From Chamaelirium japonicum (lineage: Eukaryota; Streptophyta; Magnoliopsida; Liliales; Melanthiaceae), in the NCBI GenBank assembly GCA_947650365.1, contig OX393549.1, positions 36,079,335 through 36,143,334 on the forward strand: a DNA stretch of 64,000 bases. The letters run 5' to 3'. Below, piece by piece: positions 46,650-56,337 of the stretch. The notes under the pieces were generated by a model that worked only from the letters and a program-made list of their open reading frames with translations, searched no databases and was not told the origin of the DNA. Every line of letters starts with the position of its first letter. Within the stretch, counting starts at the first letter, position 1. The translations under genes were made by a program, and so were the position numbers.

Positions 46650-48751
46650 ATGTCTTTCACCTGGTTCACGGTGCCGAACAAATTTTCATTGATGGAGGAT
46701 ATCCGGGCAGCATACGGTATTCCAGACGAGATTTCGCTTTCTTTCGCTGCCGATCCTCTGGACTCGTCAGACGACGACCACACCGTCGTCACGCTCGGTC
46801 AGCTCCGCTGCGGCATGCGGCTTCCCCTGGCGAGTTTCTCTGGTCGTCTACTGGAGCGCATGAGCGTGTCTCCTGGCCAGCTAGCTGGCAACGGCTGGAG
46901 GATCCTCCGCTGTATGGAAGAGATAGAAGTGCGGGCGGGGCAGCAGCTTTGCGTCGCGTACCTGCTGAAGAAGTATTTCCTCAAAGACTACAAGGTGACG
47001 CCTGGCAGCATCTTCTCGTACTTCAGCCTGCAGGCGCGTGCAGGCAGTCGCCCTCCTATTGGGGGTTTAGCTGATTCAGTAAGGACTTGGAAAGAATGCC
47101 CCATTGTGGTCGGGGGACCTTGGAGGGGTGGCTTCAACGTTCCCAGTCGTCTCTCCCAACTCGCCGCGACCATTGAGGAGTACTACCCCTCCAGGCAGCT
47201 TCAGTGCCCCGGAGCTGTTGAAGAGGAGTTGGACCAACTCATCAAGGAGGTGACAAACAACGACGACGACTGGCGGCAGCTGTTTCCGAAGCTACCGGTC
47301 GTCAGGTCCTACAGCTCCACTTCGAAGAAAGGCAAACAGCGTGCGGCGTCCAGTAGGGGAGAAGAACCCATTTCTTACTCTTCTGAGCTTCCTGACAGGT
47401 ACGTCAGCTCCGTCAGATGCTTCAATCCAAACACCGCTACATCTAAACTCTGCGTGGTCTTCAGGCGGCGCGCGAAGGTGACTAAAGCTGCAGGCGAGAG
47501 CAGCCGACCGGCCGAGCGCAACGTAGCTGCGCCGACTGGGAAATCAAGGAGGCGAGTTTTGCTGACTGAGTCTTCCAGCGATGAAGAGGCTGGACGCGCT
47601 CTTCTCGCTCGCTCCATGCGACGTGCCGCTGCCGACGACCTTCGCTCCCTCCCTGACGATTGGGTAGAGGACGTGCCGTCGACGGGTAAGCAGTATGTTG
47701 AGGTAGAGGAGTCGGAGATGAGCTCCGGTTATAGTCCCTCTCCTTCCCTCGGGCGAGACGAGCGAGCCATACCGTCTGGCTCGGCTGGGTCGCGTAGGCG
47801 AGCTTCACCCCGCGGTCCCTCTGCTACACCTACCGTTGCACCAACTGCTGCCCCTGCTGCTAGAAAGCTTGATCGTGCCGTGGCGCGGGAGTTCCTACCT
47901 TCACCTTCCTCCTCTGCATCTGGGGGCGCTGCCAGGCCATCCCCCCATTCTCCCCTCAGGGCCACTGAAGCTACGTCCCATCGCCATTCTCCCGGAGCTA
48001 CTGAAGATTGCGGGGAGGAAGGTGATTGTGTGGGTAGTCCTGGCTGGGAGCGTCAGCTTGACGAGTTTCATGAGGTAAGTCTAAGTCGTTAACGAGTTGA
48101 CTACACGTCGACGACGCACGTGACTGCACGCCGACGATATGCATAACTACACGCCAACGATATGTTTTGACTTCTCGTAGTAGTAACTTCTCCTTTTAAC
48201 TCTGTGGTACATGTTGTTTCCTTCTTTGTCAGGCGGGCTGTCGACTTGTTGAGGGAGGCATGCAAAGAATGATGCATCTTAAGGTCTCCCTTCAGGCTTC
48301 TCGGCAGGAGTCGAGAGGGTTACGCGCTCAGCTGTCGGAAGCTCGACGGGTCCACGCCGAAGAACTTGCTGCCGTCCAGGCTCAGCTCGAAGCCGTGCTG
48401 GAGAACGCTTCTGATTCCTACGGGCTCCAAGATGCGTTGGATTCTGCTAAGGTGGAAAATGACGAGGTGTGGGCAAAGTTCAGGGCGCAGGCGGCTACGA
48501 TCAGGGAGCAGCGTGCAGAGGCCCAGGCCGTCCAAGCCGCTCACGAGGCCGAAATTGCCGCGTTGAAGGCTTCCCTTGATCAGGCCGAAGCAGCGCACAA
48601 GGCTTCCTTTGACCAGACCGAAGCAGCGCACAAGGCTGCGCTCGACAGGCAGCAGGCTGAATACACCGCGGATTGCAAGTCGCTTCTTGCGGAGCAGGCG
48701 ACGGAATGGCGCAAGAGGGTCGCGAAACTGCGCGGCAAGCTCCCGTTGTGA
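46650..48751 (+). CDS. Tat-2 antisense gene: two-exon coiled-coil protein (Transposase_28-like N-terminus)
   Basis: Runs opposite to gag-pol. Exon 1 46650-48074 and exon 2 48233-48751 join in frame across a 158-bp intron (donor GAG/GTAAGT, acceptor TTCTTTGTCAG), giving 647 residues. Start chosen at MSFTWFTVPNKFSL because the 5' extension of the frame is only the 35-bp repeat. Residues 1 to about 215 contain LPLASFSGRLLERMSVSPGQ, LAGNGWRIL and a YFSLQ segment, resembling the domain Pfam calls 'putative gypsy type transposon' (Transposase_28). Residues about 220-475 are Ser/Pro/Ala-rich and probably disordered. Exon 2 is Ala/Glu/Gln-rich with heptad-like repeats (QAEAAHKASFDQTEAAHKAA), a long coiled coil. 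TATA box, intron and AATAAA signal make it a complete transcription unit. Extra, often antisense, genes between pol and the 3' LTR are known in Tat-lineage elements such as Grande; function unknown. Confidence 0.8.
48075..48232 (+). other. Intron of the antisense gene
   Basis: GTAAGT...TTCTTTGTCAG, phase 0. It contains ACTACACG(T/C)CGACGA-type repeats like those behind the gene. The open frame of exon 1 would end six codons into the intron if it were not spliced. Confidence 0.75.
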
Positions 48752-48796
48752 CCGTAGGAAGAATCTTGCTCGCTGCCTTACTTTGCTTCTTGATGT

Positions 48797-48802
48797 AATA
48801 AA
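48797..48802 (+). terminator. Polyadenylation signal of the antisense gene
   Basis: Canonical AATAAA 46 bases behind the stop codon, followed by T-rich sequence. Confidence 0.6.
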
Positions 48803-48914
48803 ACTAAACCTGTTTGTACTGGGATCTCTTAATATTTCATTTGCATGCCATGACCGTCGTCTTTTCATCAACTTTGCATCTCAAGTTTACGTCGATGTCT
48901 TGCTATTAAACTCG

Positions 48915-49055
48915 TCGACGATGTGTGTAACTACACGTCGACGACATGCTACGTCGACGCGCGTAACTACACACCGACGACGCGCAACTACTCGTCGACG
49001 ACGCGCAACTACACGTCGACGACGCGCAACTACATGTCGACAACGCGCGACCAAA
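48915..49055. repeat. 21-bp tandem repeat behind the antisense gene
   Basis: About six units of AACTACACGTCGACGACGCGC with drift; the same motif occurs in the intron at 48100-48165. The 21-bp period keeps frame and gives a plus-strand TTRRRRA-type chance peptide. Confidence 0.85.
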
Positions 49056-49099
49056 ATCCGGTCCTTATATTAGCACGGGTGATATACCCTGTATTGTTT

Positions 49100-49690
49100 G
49101 TGTGTGTTGATCAGTTGTTCCCCCGCGGGTTTTGCCAACCGATCTTCCAAGCGTTCACCGGCCGGTCTCGTCCTTCGCAGGGACCTGTCAATTGGTCGGC
49201 CAAGTGGTAGAACTCGTTCGGAGTGTTATGTACCACTTGGTTTAGACTGGTTAACCGGTCGTACCCTAACAGGGTCTGTCGACCGATCTTTCCAGTTGTT
49301 CACCGGCCGGTCTTGCCCTTCGTAGGGACCTGTCGTCCGGTCGGCCAAGTGGTAGAACTCGCTCGGAGTGTTATGTACCACTTGGTTTAGACTGGTTAAC
49401 CGGTCGTACCCTGACAGGGTCTGTCGACCGATCTTTCCAGTTGTTCACCGGCCGATCTTGCCCTTCGCAGGGACCTGTCGACCGGTCGGCCAAGTGGTAG
49501 AACTCGCTCGGAGTGTTATGTACCACTTGGTTTAGACTGGTTAACCGGTCGTACCCTGACAGGGTCTGTCGACCGATCTTTCCAATTGTTCACCGGCCGG
49601 TCTTGCCCTTCGCAGGGACCTGTCGACCGGTCGGCCAAGTGGTAGAACTCGCTCGGAGTGTTATGTACCACTTGGTTTGGGTTGCCTCGG
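49100..49690. repeat. Tat-2 145-bp tandem repeat array, four copies
   Basis: GGCCAAGTGG anchors at 49198, 49343, 49488 and 49633, period exactly 145 bp. Same family as the array in Tat-1, with the CCAAGTGGTA/TACCACTTGG hairpin in each unit. It lies between the integrase stop and the antisense gene. Confidence 0.92.
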
Positions 49691-49787
49691 TTAACCATTA
49701 TTCATTCGCATGAACAAAAACGTTGAGCAAATGCATTTTTATTGACTAGCTTCAGAGTTACAAAGCGGTTACATGCATCTTGCCCAT

Positions 49788-51134
49788 TTAACTACCCTGA
49801 TAGAACTTGCGCAAGTTGGCTGCATTCCATGGTCTTGCCAGTGCGTCGCCGTCTTGAGTCTTCAGGCGGTAGGCTCCGTTTTTTCCCATACCATCGATGA
49901 TGTATGGTCCTTCCCAAGTAGCTCCCAGCTTGCCACTTCCCAGCTCCTTGGTATTGTCGAAGACTTTCCGCATAACTAGGTCCCCTTGTTTGAATACCCG
50001 CCTTCTGACTTTGCGATCATATGCCCTCTTGATGACCTGATGGTAGTTAGCAAGGCGCGCCCTCGCTCTCTCCCTCTTTTCTTCCAGCAAGTCCAGGCCG
50101 TCAAGCAGGAGTTCGTCATTCAGCTTCGGGTCGGCAGCTACGACCGTTCTCTGTGTCGGGACCAGGGTTTCCGTTGGCAGGACTGCTTCTGAGCCGTAGG
50201 TAAGGCTGAACGGGGACTCTCCCGTTGGTCGCTTCGGTGTCGTCCGATATGCCCATAGAACTCCGGGTAGAGCTTCTTCCCACAATCCTTTCTTCTGTTC
50301 CAGCTTCTTCTTCAGTATGTCGAGAATGGCACGATTCGTCGACTCTGCCTGCCCGTTGCTCTGGGGGTACCGCGGTGTAGAGAAGAATAATTTGATGTTG
50401 TTACTGGCGCAGAACTTCTTGATTGACTCCGCGTCGAACTGTCGCCCGTTGTCTGCAACGAAAGCCCGCGGCAGTCCAAATCGGCAGATGATGCTGCTCC
50501 ATAGGAACTTTCCTACTTGAACTTCCCCGATTTTCAGCAACGGGATTGCCTCCACCCACTTGGTGAAGTAGTCGGTGGCGACGAGGAGGAACTTCCTCCG
50601 GTTGGGCGACGTCGGGAAGGGGCCCAAGATATCCAACCCCCACTGTTGGAAGGGCCAAGGGCTGGATACTGGGTGCAGCTCTTCTGCGGGTTGATGTATG
50701 GAGGGGGCATGCTTTTGACATTGCAAGCATCTTTTCGCATATCCCCCCGCATCCGCTTCCATGGTGGGCCAGTAGTAGCCCTGCAACTTTATCTTCCGCG
50801 CCAGGGCTCTTCCTCCGGAATGGTTCCCGCACCCCCCTTCATGTACCTCTTTCATGATTGCTGCCGCTTGTTCCTTCGTGAGGCACTTGAGGTACGGTCC
50901 GCCGAACGAGCGTTTGTACAGCTCGTCGTCGATGAGGGTATATCTTGGAGCGTGCGCCTTGGTTCTTCGGGCCTCATCGACGTCCTCTGGTAATATCCCA
51001 TCAAGTAGGTACTTCTTCATGTTGCCTATCCAATCCGCTCCGACCGCAATGGTATGGGCCGCTTCAATGGCTTGTGTCCTCCTCGTCAGGCAACTATCTT
51101 CTGCGGGGCCGACTGTTCGTGGGTCAGCTTGCAC
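49788..51134 (-). CDS. Tat-2 integrase (C-terminal part of pol)
   Basis: Inserts the cDNA copy into chromosomes. The 448-codon open part shows the zinc-binding H98, H105, C136 and C139 and the catalytic triad D168 (QQWGLDILGPF), D228 (FVADNGRQF) and E264 (NGQAESTNRA) with the usual 35-residue spacing. The C-terminal region has the gypsy GPYxI segment (WEGPYIIDGMGKNGAYRLK). All catalytic residues are present. The frame continues upstream into the RNase H open frame but is cut by a TAG at about 51256-51258, so the Met at 51134 is simply the first after the stop and not a real start. Confidence 0.92.
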   Translation of the reverse strand: MQADPRTVGPAEDSCLTRRTQAIEAAHTIAVGADWIGNMKKYLLDGILPEDVDEARRTKAHAPRYTLIDDELYKRSFGGPYLKCLTKEQAAAIMKEVHEGGCGNHSGGRALARKIKLQGYYWPTMEADAGGYAKRCLQCQKHAPSIHQPAEELHPVSSPWPFQQWGLDILGPFPTSPNRRKFLLVATDYFTKWVEAIPLLKIGEVQVGKFLWSSIICRFGLPRAFVADNGRQFDAESIKKFCASNNIKLFFSTPRYPQSNGQAESTNRAILDILKKKLEQKKGLWEEALPGVLWAYRTTPKRPTGESPFSLTYGSEAVLPTETLVPTQRTVVAADPKLNDELLLDGLDLLEEKRERARARLANYHQVIKRAYDRKVRRRVFKQGDLVMRKVFDNTKELGSGKLGATWEGPYIIDGMGKNGAYRLKTQDGDALARPWNAANLRKFYQGS

Positions 51135-51257
51135 CTCGATGAAGACCCGCTTCTCTCTGTCTTCTCCAAGTACCGATGCTAGATTAGCAAGGGCATCCGC
51201 CTGCTTGTTTTCCGCTCTGGGGAACTGGTGGAAGCTTATGTCTTCGAACTTAGCAAT

Positions 51258-54242
51258 CTACTCCCGAGCAAGCTTCAGGTAGGCTTGCATCCTTGCGTCG
51301 CGGGCTTCATACCTACCGGTAATCTGATTGATTACCAGTTGGGAGTCGCCGTAGACCTGCAGGCTGGTCACCCCCAGCGCTGTCGCCATCTCCAGCCCTG
51401 TCAGCATCGCCTCGTACTCTGCTTCGTTATTCGTCGTCGGGAAAAGTAGCCGCACTGATTTTTCGAGCTTCGTGTGGTCGGGGGTTACTAGGACTACCCC
51501 CACACCACTCCCGACTGCGCACGACGAGCCATCCACAAACAATCTCCAGCCCTGTTCTTCGTCTTCCTGTCCTGCTGCCGTGCCGACTCCCACGGGTCGA
51601 CCGACAGCTACCGACAAGTCTTCTAACGTCTCTGGTACCGGTGCAGTGTCTTCCGCCGGGAAATCGCTGAGGAAGTCCGCAAGTGCTTGGCCCTTGACTG
51701 CTTTCCGAGGCACATACCGAGGACCAAACTCTTGCAGCTCTGCAGCCCACTTGCTCAGCCGACCTGCCCGAGTAGAATTATCCAGTACTTCCTTCAGAGG
51801 GTGCTCGGTGATGACCTCGATGGGGTGAGCGACAAAGTACGGGCGAAGCCTTCTTGACACGTACACTAACGCCAGGGCTACTTGTTCGATCCGCGCGTAC
51901 CGAGTTTCAGCTGTCGTCATGATGCGGCTGACGTAGTAGACAGGCTTCTCCACTCCTTCACTCTCGCATATCAGTACAGCGCTGATTGCTGCCTCCGATA
52001 CCGAAAGATACACCCCCAGCGTTGCACCTGGCCGGGGGGCTGTCAAGATAGGGGGTCGGCCAAGATACGTCTTCAGCTCTTGAAACGCCTCTTCACAGCA
52101 TTGGTCCCAGTTGAAAGGTGCGAGTTTACTCAGCCTCTCGAACAAGGGCCGACACCGGTCTGAGGACTTGGAAATGAAGCGATTGAGGGCGTTGATCCGT
52201 CCGGTCAACTTCTGGACTTCCTTTCGTGACCTGGGCGACGGCATCTCCTCCAAAGCACGGATCTGCTCCGGGTTGGCTTCGATCCCCCGTCGGGTGACCA
52301 AGTATCCCAGGAATTTTCCCGACGTCACGCCGAAGGCACACTTGGCCGGGTTCAACTTCATGCTGTACCTCCGCAGGGTTGCGAAGGTTTCCTCCAGGTC
52401 TTGCATATGCGCCTCCTCCGCCTGGCTCTTCACAAGCAAGTCGTCGACGTAGACTTCCACGTTCCTTCCGATTTGGTCGACGAACATCTTGTTTACTAGC
52501 CTCTGGTACGTTGCTCCCGCGTTCTTCAGCCCGAAAGGCATCATCTTGTAGCAGAAGAGCCCTCGACCCGTGACGAAGGTCGTGTGCTCCTGGTCTTCCG
52601 GATTCATGGGGATCTGGTGATAGCCCGAGTAGCCGTCCATGAACGAGAGCCTCTCGTGTCCCGCCGTGGAATCCACCAGGGTATCGATGCGTGGTAGCGG
52701 GTAGCTGTCCTTCGGGCACGCCTGGTTGAGATTCGTAAAGTCGATGCAGACACGAATGGCTCCTGACTTCTTGGGGACGGCAACCACGTTAGCGATCCAC
52801 TTCGGGTACCGAGCCTCTCTGATGATGCCAGCTCGTAGCAGCTTCTCTACCTCCATGTTGACAGCTGCTGCTTTTTCCGGTGCTAGCGACCGGGGCTTCT
52901 GACGTACAGGCGCAGCTCCTTCTCGTATATTGAGGTGATGACAGGCTACTTCGGGGTGAATGCCTGGCATGTCCTCAACTGACCAGGCGAACACGTCCAG
53001 GTTTGCTTTGAGAAATGTCGTCATAGCTTCGGCATGATGCTTTGGCAGCTGCGACCTGAGAAAAGTAATCTTCGGGTGACCCGCTTCTCCTAAGTCCACG
53101 GGCAGAATTGGTTCGACGGCAGGCGACTCCTCCCACTCCGCGTTTGGGCTCTCCAACTCGTCCGGTTCTTTAGATTCAACCGGTCGGTCGGTCTTCTGAG
53201 GGTGCGTCATCCTGCTCAGCTCTTTACCTTCAGCTGGTAGGTCAATCTCCATCGGGTCGCTCGGGCCAGTTAGCTCTTTAAGTTCAGCTAACTGATCGGT
53301 CTTCTTCAAGCTCCTTGACGCATTCAGTTCTTTACGTTCAACTGAATGGTCGGTCTTCTGTAGGTCCCCCGACACTGTCAGCTCTTTACGTTCAGCCGAC
53401 ATGTCGGTCTTCAGCAAATCCCCCGACACCGTCAGCTCTTTACGTTCAGCTGACAGGTTGGTCTTCAGCAGCTCCCCCGACACCGTCAGCTCTTTACGTT
53501 CAGCTGACAGGTCGGTCTTCAGCAGGTCCCCCGACACCGTCAGTTCTTTAAGTTCAACTGACAGGTCGGTCTTCTCAGATGCTTGGCTTCCTCGCACTCC
53601 TGCGCTTGATAGGGAGTGGTGCTGGAGCGTTGGTGCTTCTTGACTCTGCTTAGCAGTCCAGAGGTTGAGGATGCCCAACTCAGTGCCGCCTTCACCTGGC
53701 TCTCCTCCTTCGATTTGGCATGTCGTCTTCAGATGGATGGCACTGAGCTCGCACTTGGCTGCCGAGGACTGGTCACCTCGAATGCTCATCACACCCTTGT
53801 CGGTCCAAAACTTCACTACCTGGTGGGCCGACGAGGGGACCGCATCCAAGTGGTGGAGCCACGGTCTTCCGAGGATGATGTTGTACGCCGAGTGAGCTTC
53901 GATTACGATGAACCGGGTAAGATTAGTGAGATGCCCTGTTGTGATCGGGAGGGTGATCTCACCAACCACCCTTGCGGCCTCCCCCGTGAATCCCGTTATC
54001 GTCGACAACGACTCGGTCATCTGTCCGCGATCTAGCTGCATGGCATCGAAGGCGCTGAGGAAGAGCACATCAACTGAACTTCCGGCGTCGACCAGAATTC
54101 TCTTCACTAGGCAATTGGCTATCTGCAGCCGTATGACCAGGGGATGGTTGTGAGGCCTCTCTATTCCGACCAGATCGGCCGCCGAAAACTGTACTGCAGC
54201 TTCCACTCTTGGCTCGGGACGGATGACGGGGTCGAGTACCAC
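51258..54242 (-). CDS. Tat-2 protease, reverse transcriptase and dual RNase H
   Basis: 994 open codons. Aspartic protease with DAGSS at residues 52-56. A spacer with eight 18-residue repeats (KTDLSAERKELTVSGDLL type) at about 224-359. RT at about 440-610 with CIDFTNLNQACPKDSYPLP, MPFGLKNAGATYQRL and the catalytic YVDD at 598-601. Gypsy RNase H at about 715-830 (ICESEGVEKPVYYVSR). Archaeal-type RNase H at about 890-985 (RLFVDGSSCAVGSGVGVVL, NNEAEYEAMLTGL, VYGDSQLVINQI), diagnostic of the Tat lineage. It follows gag in the same frame but is separated by a TGA where Tat-1 has CGA, and ends at a TAG where CAG is expected. Both are C-to-T changes on the coding strand. Confidence 0.93.
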   Translation of the reverse strand: MVLDPVIRPEPRVEAAVQFSAADLVGIERPHNHPLVIRLQIANCLVKRILVDAGSSVDVLFLSAFDAMQLDRGQMTESLSTITGFTGEAARVVGEITLPITTGHLTNLTRFIVIEAHSAYNIILGRPWLHHLDAVPSSAHQVVKFWTDKGVMSIRGDQSSAAKCELSAIHLKTTCQIEGGEPGEGGTELGILNLWTAKQSQEAPTLQHHSLSSAGVRGSQASEKTDLSVELKELTVSGDLLKTDLSAERKELTVSGELLKTNLSAERKELTVSGDLLKTDMSAERKELTVSGDLQKTDHSVERKELNASRSLKKTDQLAELKELTGPSDPMEIDLPAEGKELSRMTHPQKTDRPVESKEPDELESPNAEWEESPAVEPILPVDLGEAGHPKITFLRSQLPKHHAEAMTTFLKANLDVFAWSVEDMPGIHPEVACHHLNIREGAAPVRQKPRSLAPEKAAAVNMEVEKLLRAGIIREARYPKWIANVVAVPKKSGAIRVCIDFTNLNQACPKDSYPLPRIDTLVDSTAGHERLSFMDGYSGYHQIPMNPEDQEHTTFVTGRGLFCYKMMPFGLKNAGATYQRLVNKMFVDQIGRNVEVYVDDLLVKSQAEEAHMQDLEETFATLRRYSMKLNPAKCAFGVTSGKFLGYLVTRRGIEANPEQIRALEEMPSPRSRKEVQKLTGRINALNRFISKSSDRCRPLFERLSKLAPFNWDQCCEEAFQELKTYLGRPPILTAPRPGATLGVYLSVSEAAISAVLICESEGVEKPVYYVSRIMTTAETRYARIEQVALALVYVSRRLRPYFVAHPIEVITEHPLKEVLDNSTRAGRLSKWAAELQEFGPRYVPRKAVKGQALADFLSDFPAEDTAPVPETLEDLSVAVGRPVGVGTAAGQEDEEQGWRLFVDGSSCAVGSGVGVVLVTPDHTKLEKSVRLLFPTTNNEAEYEAMLTGLEMATALGVTSLQVYGDSQLVINQITGRYEARDARMQAYLKLARE

Positions 54243-54272
54243 ATGGTGGACTTGCCTTGTTTGTTCAATACG

Positions 54273-56210
54273 TCACACCTGTCGGTCGACGGCATTCGCT
54301 GATGGTACCGGGCCATGGTACCCGTAGACTGCATCTACCTCTCGAAGCTGACGCCTTTCTGGCGGAGGACCCGGTAAGCGCTGCGTCGTCGCTCCTCGCT
54401 GGACTTCCCCTACAGCCTTGGTCTCCTTACGTTGAGGGAGGTCAACGAAGCAGCCAATATGGCCGGCCTCAATGAGATCCTCAATATGATGTTTGAGCGC
54501 CCGACACTGCAGGGTAGTGTGGCCTTGGCCCTGGTGGTACTCGCAGTACCTTGATGCATCTCTGGCTCCCCTCTCTCCAGGTTCAAGCGGTTGCGCCCAC
54601 TTGAAGTATGGTTCGCCCTTGATAGCTTCCAGAATCTGGTCAATGGGGGCGTTCAGTACCGTGAACTCCCTATTCCATTGCGGCCTCGCTGGCCTGTCTT
54701 GCCTTTGCCGCTTCGCCTCGTGCCGTGTCGCATCCCCCTGCTGCTTGTTGACGTTCTTCACAGCAGCAGGCTTGGCGTAGCCCTGGTGCGGGATCCTGGT
54801 TTCCACCGCCTTCCTCTTGTGGTTCGCGTCCTCGATCTTGATGTACTTCTCAACGCACCGCGACAGCTCGTCGATCGTCTCCGGAGTTCGCTTGATGAGT
54901 GACGCGTTGACGATCTGGGCAGGCTGAATGGCGTTCTTGAAGGCCGCGATCACCATGTGATCCTGCCCGTCTGCGTCAGCTAAGCTCAGGTACTCGGACC
55001 TGAACCTATGGTAGAATTGTCGGAGCGTCTCCTTCTGGGTCATACTCATCCCGAAGAGTGACTCCAGAGTTTTCAGCTCCCGGCGATTACATCGGTACTG
55101 GTCGATGAACCGCGTGCTCAGCTCCGAGAAGGAGAAGATGGATGAGGGCCTAAGCTTGTGGAACCATTCGAGGGGGGTTCCCGACAAGCTGTTGGCGAAG
55201 GTCCGGCAGAGGATATGATCATCCTCGTGCGGGACCAGAGCATCCCGGAAAGCCAGTACATGCTCCACCGGGTCTTTCGATCCGTCAAACTTGGGGAGGC
55301 GTGGCGGATTCCATCCTCGAGGGAATGGCTCCCGGAGTAGCCTCTCGACAAGCGGCGACCGTGCGGCTCCTCGGATGGCGACTTCCTCCAACCGGTCGGG
55401 AGCTCGGACCCCCGGTTGGTCTCGCTGGATCTCCTCTCGCTCCCCGAGTCGCTCCGACGCATGCACCCGAATGCGCTCGTGTACGCTCCTCCGATCAGTA
55501 GTATGAGCCGGCTGCTGACTAGCTGGCGTCATCCGAGTGTGGTGACTATCACTCGGTTGACGATGATGTTCTTCGTCTCGCTTCGGGCGACGCACTTGTG
55601 CCGAGTCCGTCTTGGAGTGATGCTTAGAGGCATGCGGCTGTCGCGCGTGCGCCCCGAGCCGGGACCAGACATCCGAGCGTGCCGACGCCGCCCGAGCGTG
55701 TTTGTTTTTCTCCGCAGGCTCCGGGCTACTCGAGTCTCGCCCGTCGGGATTTGCACTCTGGACCTCCACCGAGCGATTAACCCTGACCTCCACCTGAGGC
55801 ACTAGCTGCGGATGTATTTGCACTGGTGGGGCAGCTTGAGTGGGGAGACTCTGTCCCGCTTGGGCCAACATGCCCTGGTTGAGTAGACCACCCGTCGGCG
55901 CGGCCCGTACGAAGTCACGCAACTCCTCGTAGTTGCGCTGCATCGTTTGGAGCTGGGTGGTGAGAGCTTGCTGGGTCATCATCATCGTTGCCAGAAAAGC
56001 TTCCGATAGACCCCCTGTCAGAGGAGGCAGGGTTGCTACCGGAGCTTGACTGGACTCCCCGACCCCCAGTACAGGATTCGCCAACGGGACTACGCGCTCC
56101 GTGTCCGCCGATGGTTGAACAAGACGCCCGACGGCACTTGCATCTCCGAGTGGTACAGTTTCGGACGGGAGCTGCGACGTCGAGCGGGTACGATACGGTC
56201 CACCGGCCAT
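54273..56210 (-). CDS. Tat-2 gag
   Basis: 645 open codons from MAGGPYRTRSTSQL. Forms the virus-like particle shell and packages RNA. Residues 1-300 are Gln/Arg/His-rich and variable; 300-435 form the retrotransposon gag domain (PPRLPKFDGSKDPVEHVLAF, GTPLEWFHKL, FYHRFRSEYLSLA); a CCHC-like knuckle CEYHQGQGHTTLQC lies at 556-569. The start codon is about 105 bp behind the primer site. The frame ends at a TGA that Tat-1 lacks, so gag and pol were probably one polyprotein. Confidence 0.92.
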   Translation of the reverse strand: MAGGPYRTRSTSQLPSETVPLGDASAVGRLVQPSADTERVVPLANPVLGVGESSQAPVATLPPLTGGLSEAFLATMMMTQQALTTQLQTMQRNYEELRDFVRAAPTGGLLNQGMLAQAGQSLPTQAAPPVQIHPQLVPQVEVRVNRSVEVQSANPDGRDSSSPEPAEKNKHARAASARSDVWSRLGAHARQPHASKHHSKTDSAQVRRPKRDEEHHRQPSDSHHTRMTPASQQPAHTTDRRSVHERIRVHASERLGEREEIQRDQPGVRAPDRLEEVAIRGAARSPLVERLLREPFPRGWNPPRLPKFDGSKDPVEHVLAFRDALVPHEDDHILCRTFANSLSGTPLEWFHKLRPSSIFSFSELSTRFIDQYRCNRRELKTLESLFGMSMTQKETLRQFYHRFRSEYLSLADADGQDHMVIAAFKNAIQPAQIVNASLIKRTPETIDELSRCVEKYIKIEDANHKRKAVETRIPHQGYAKPAAVKNVNKQQGDATRHEAKRQRQDRPARPQWNREFTVLNAPIDQILEAIKGEPYFKWAQPLEPGERGARDASRYCEYHQGQGHTTLQCRALKHHIEDLIEAGHIGCFVDLPQRKETKAVGEVQRGATTQRLPGPPPERRQLREVDAVYGYHGPVPSANAVDRQV

Positions 56211-56314
56211 CGTTCTTCAACCGCGTGGTCGTGGACTGATGGTTGCAGGTAGCCTCGGACTGGTCGACACCCACGGGTCAACAGTCGAAAGCTCTAGTAG
56301 GAAGTCTCGAAGAC

Positions 56315-56334
56315 TATCCCACAGATGGCGCCAA
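56315..56334 (-). promoter_or_regulatory. Tat-2 primer binding site
   Basis: The minus strand reads TTGGCGCCATCTGTGGGATA three bases inside the 5' LTR. Confidence 0.75.
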
Positions 56335-56337
56335 GAT

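Noticed and set aside
48576-49073. Frame encoding TTRRRRA repeats behind the antisense gene
   Set aside because: It overlaps exon 2 in another frame and then translates the 21-bp repeat. It has no start context, and the poly(A) signal lies inside it.
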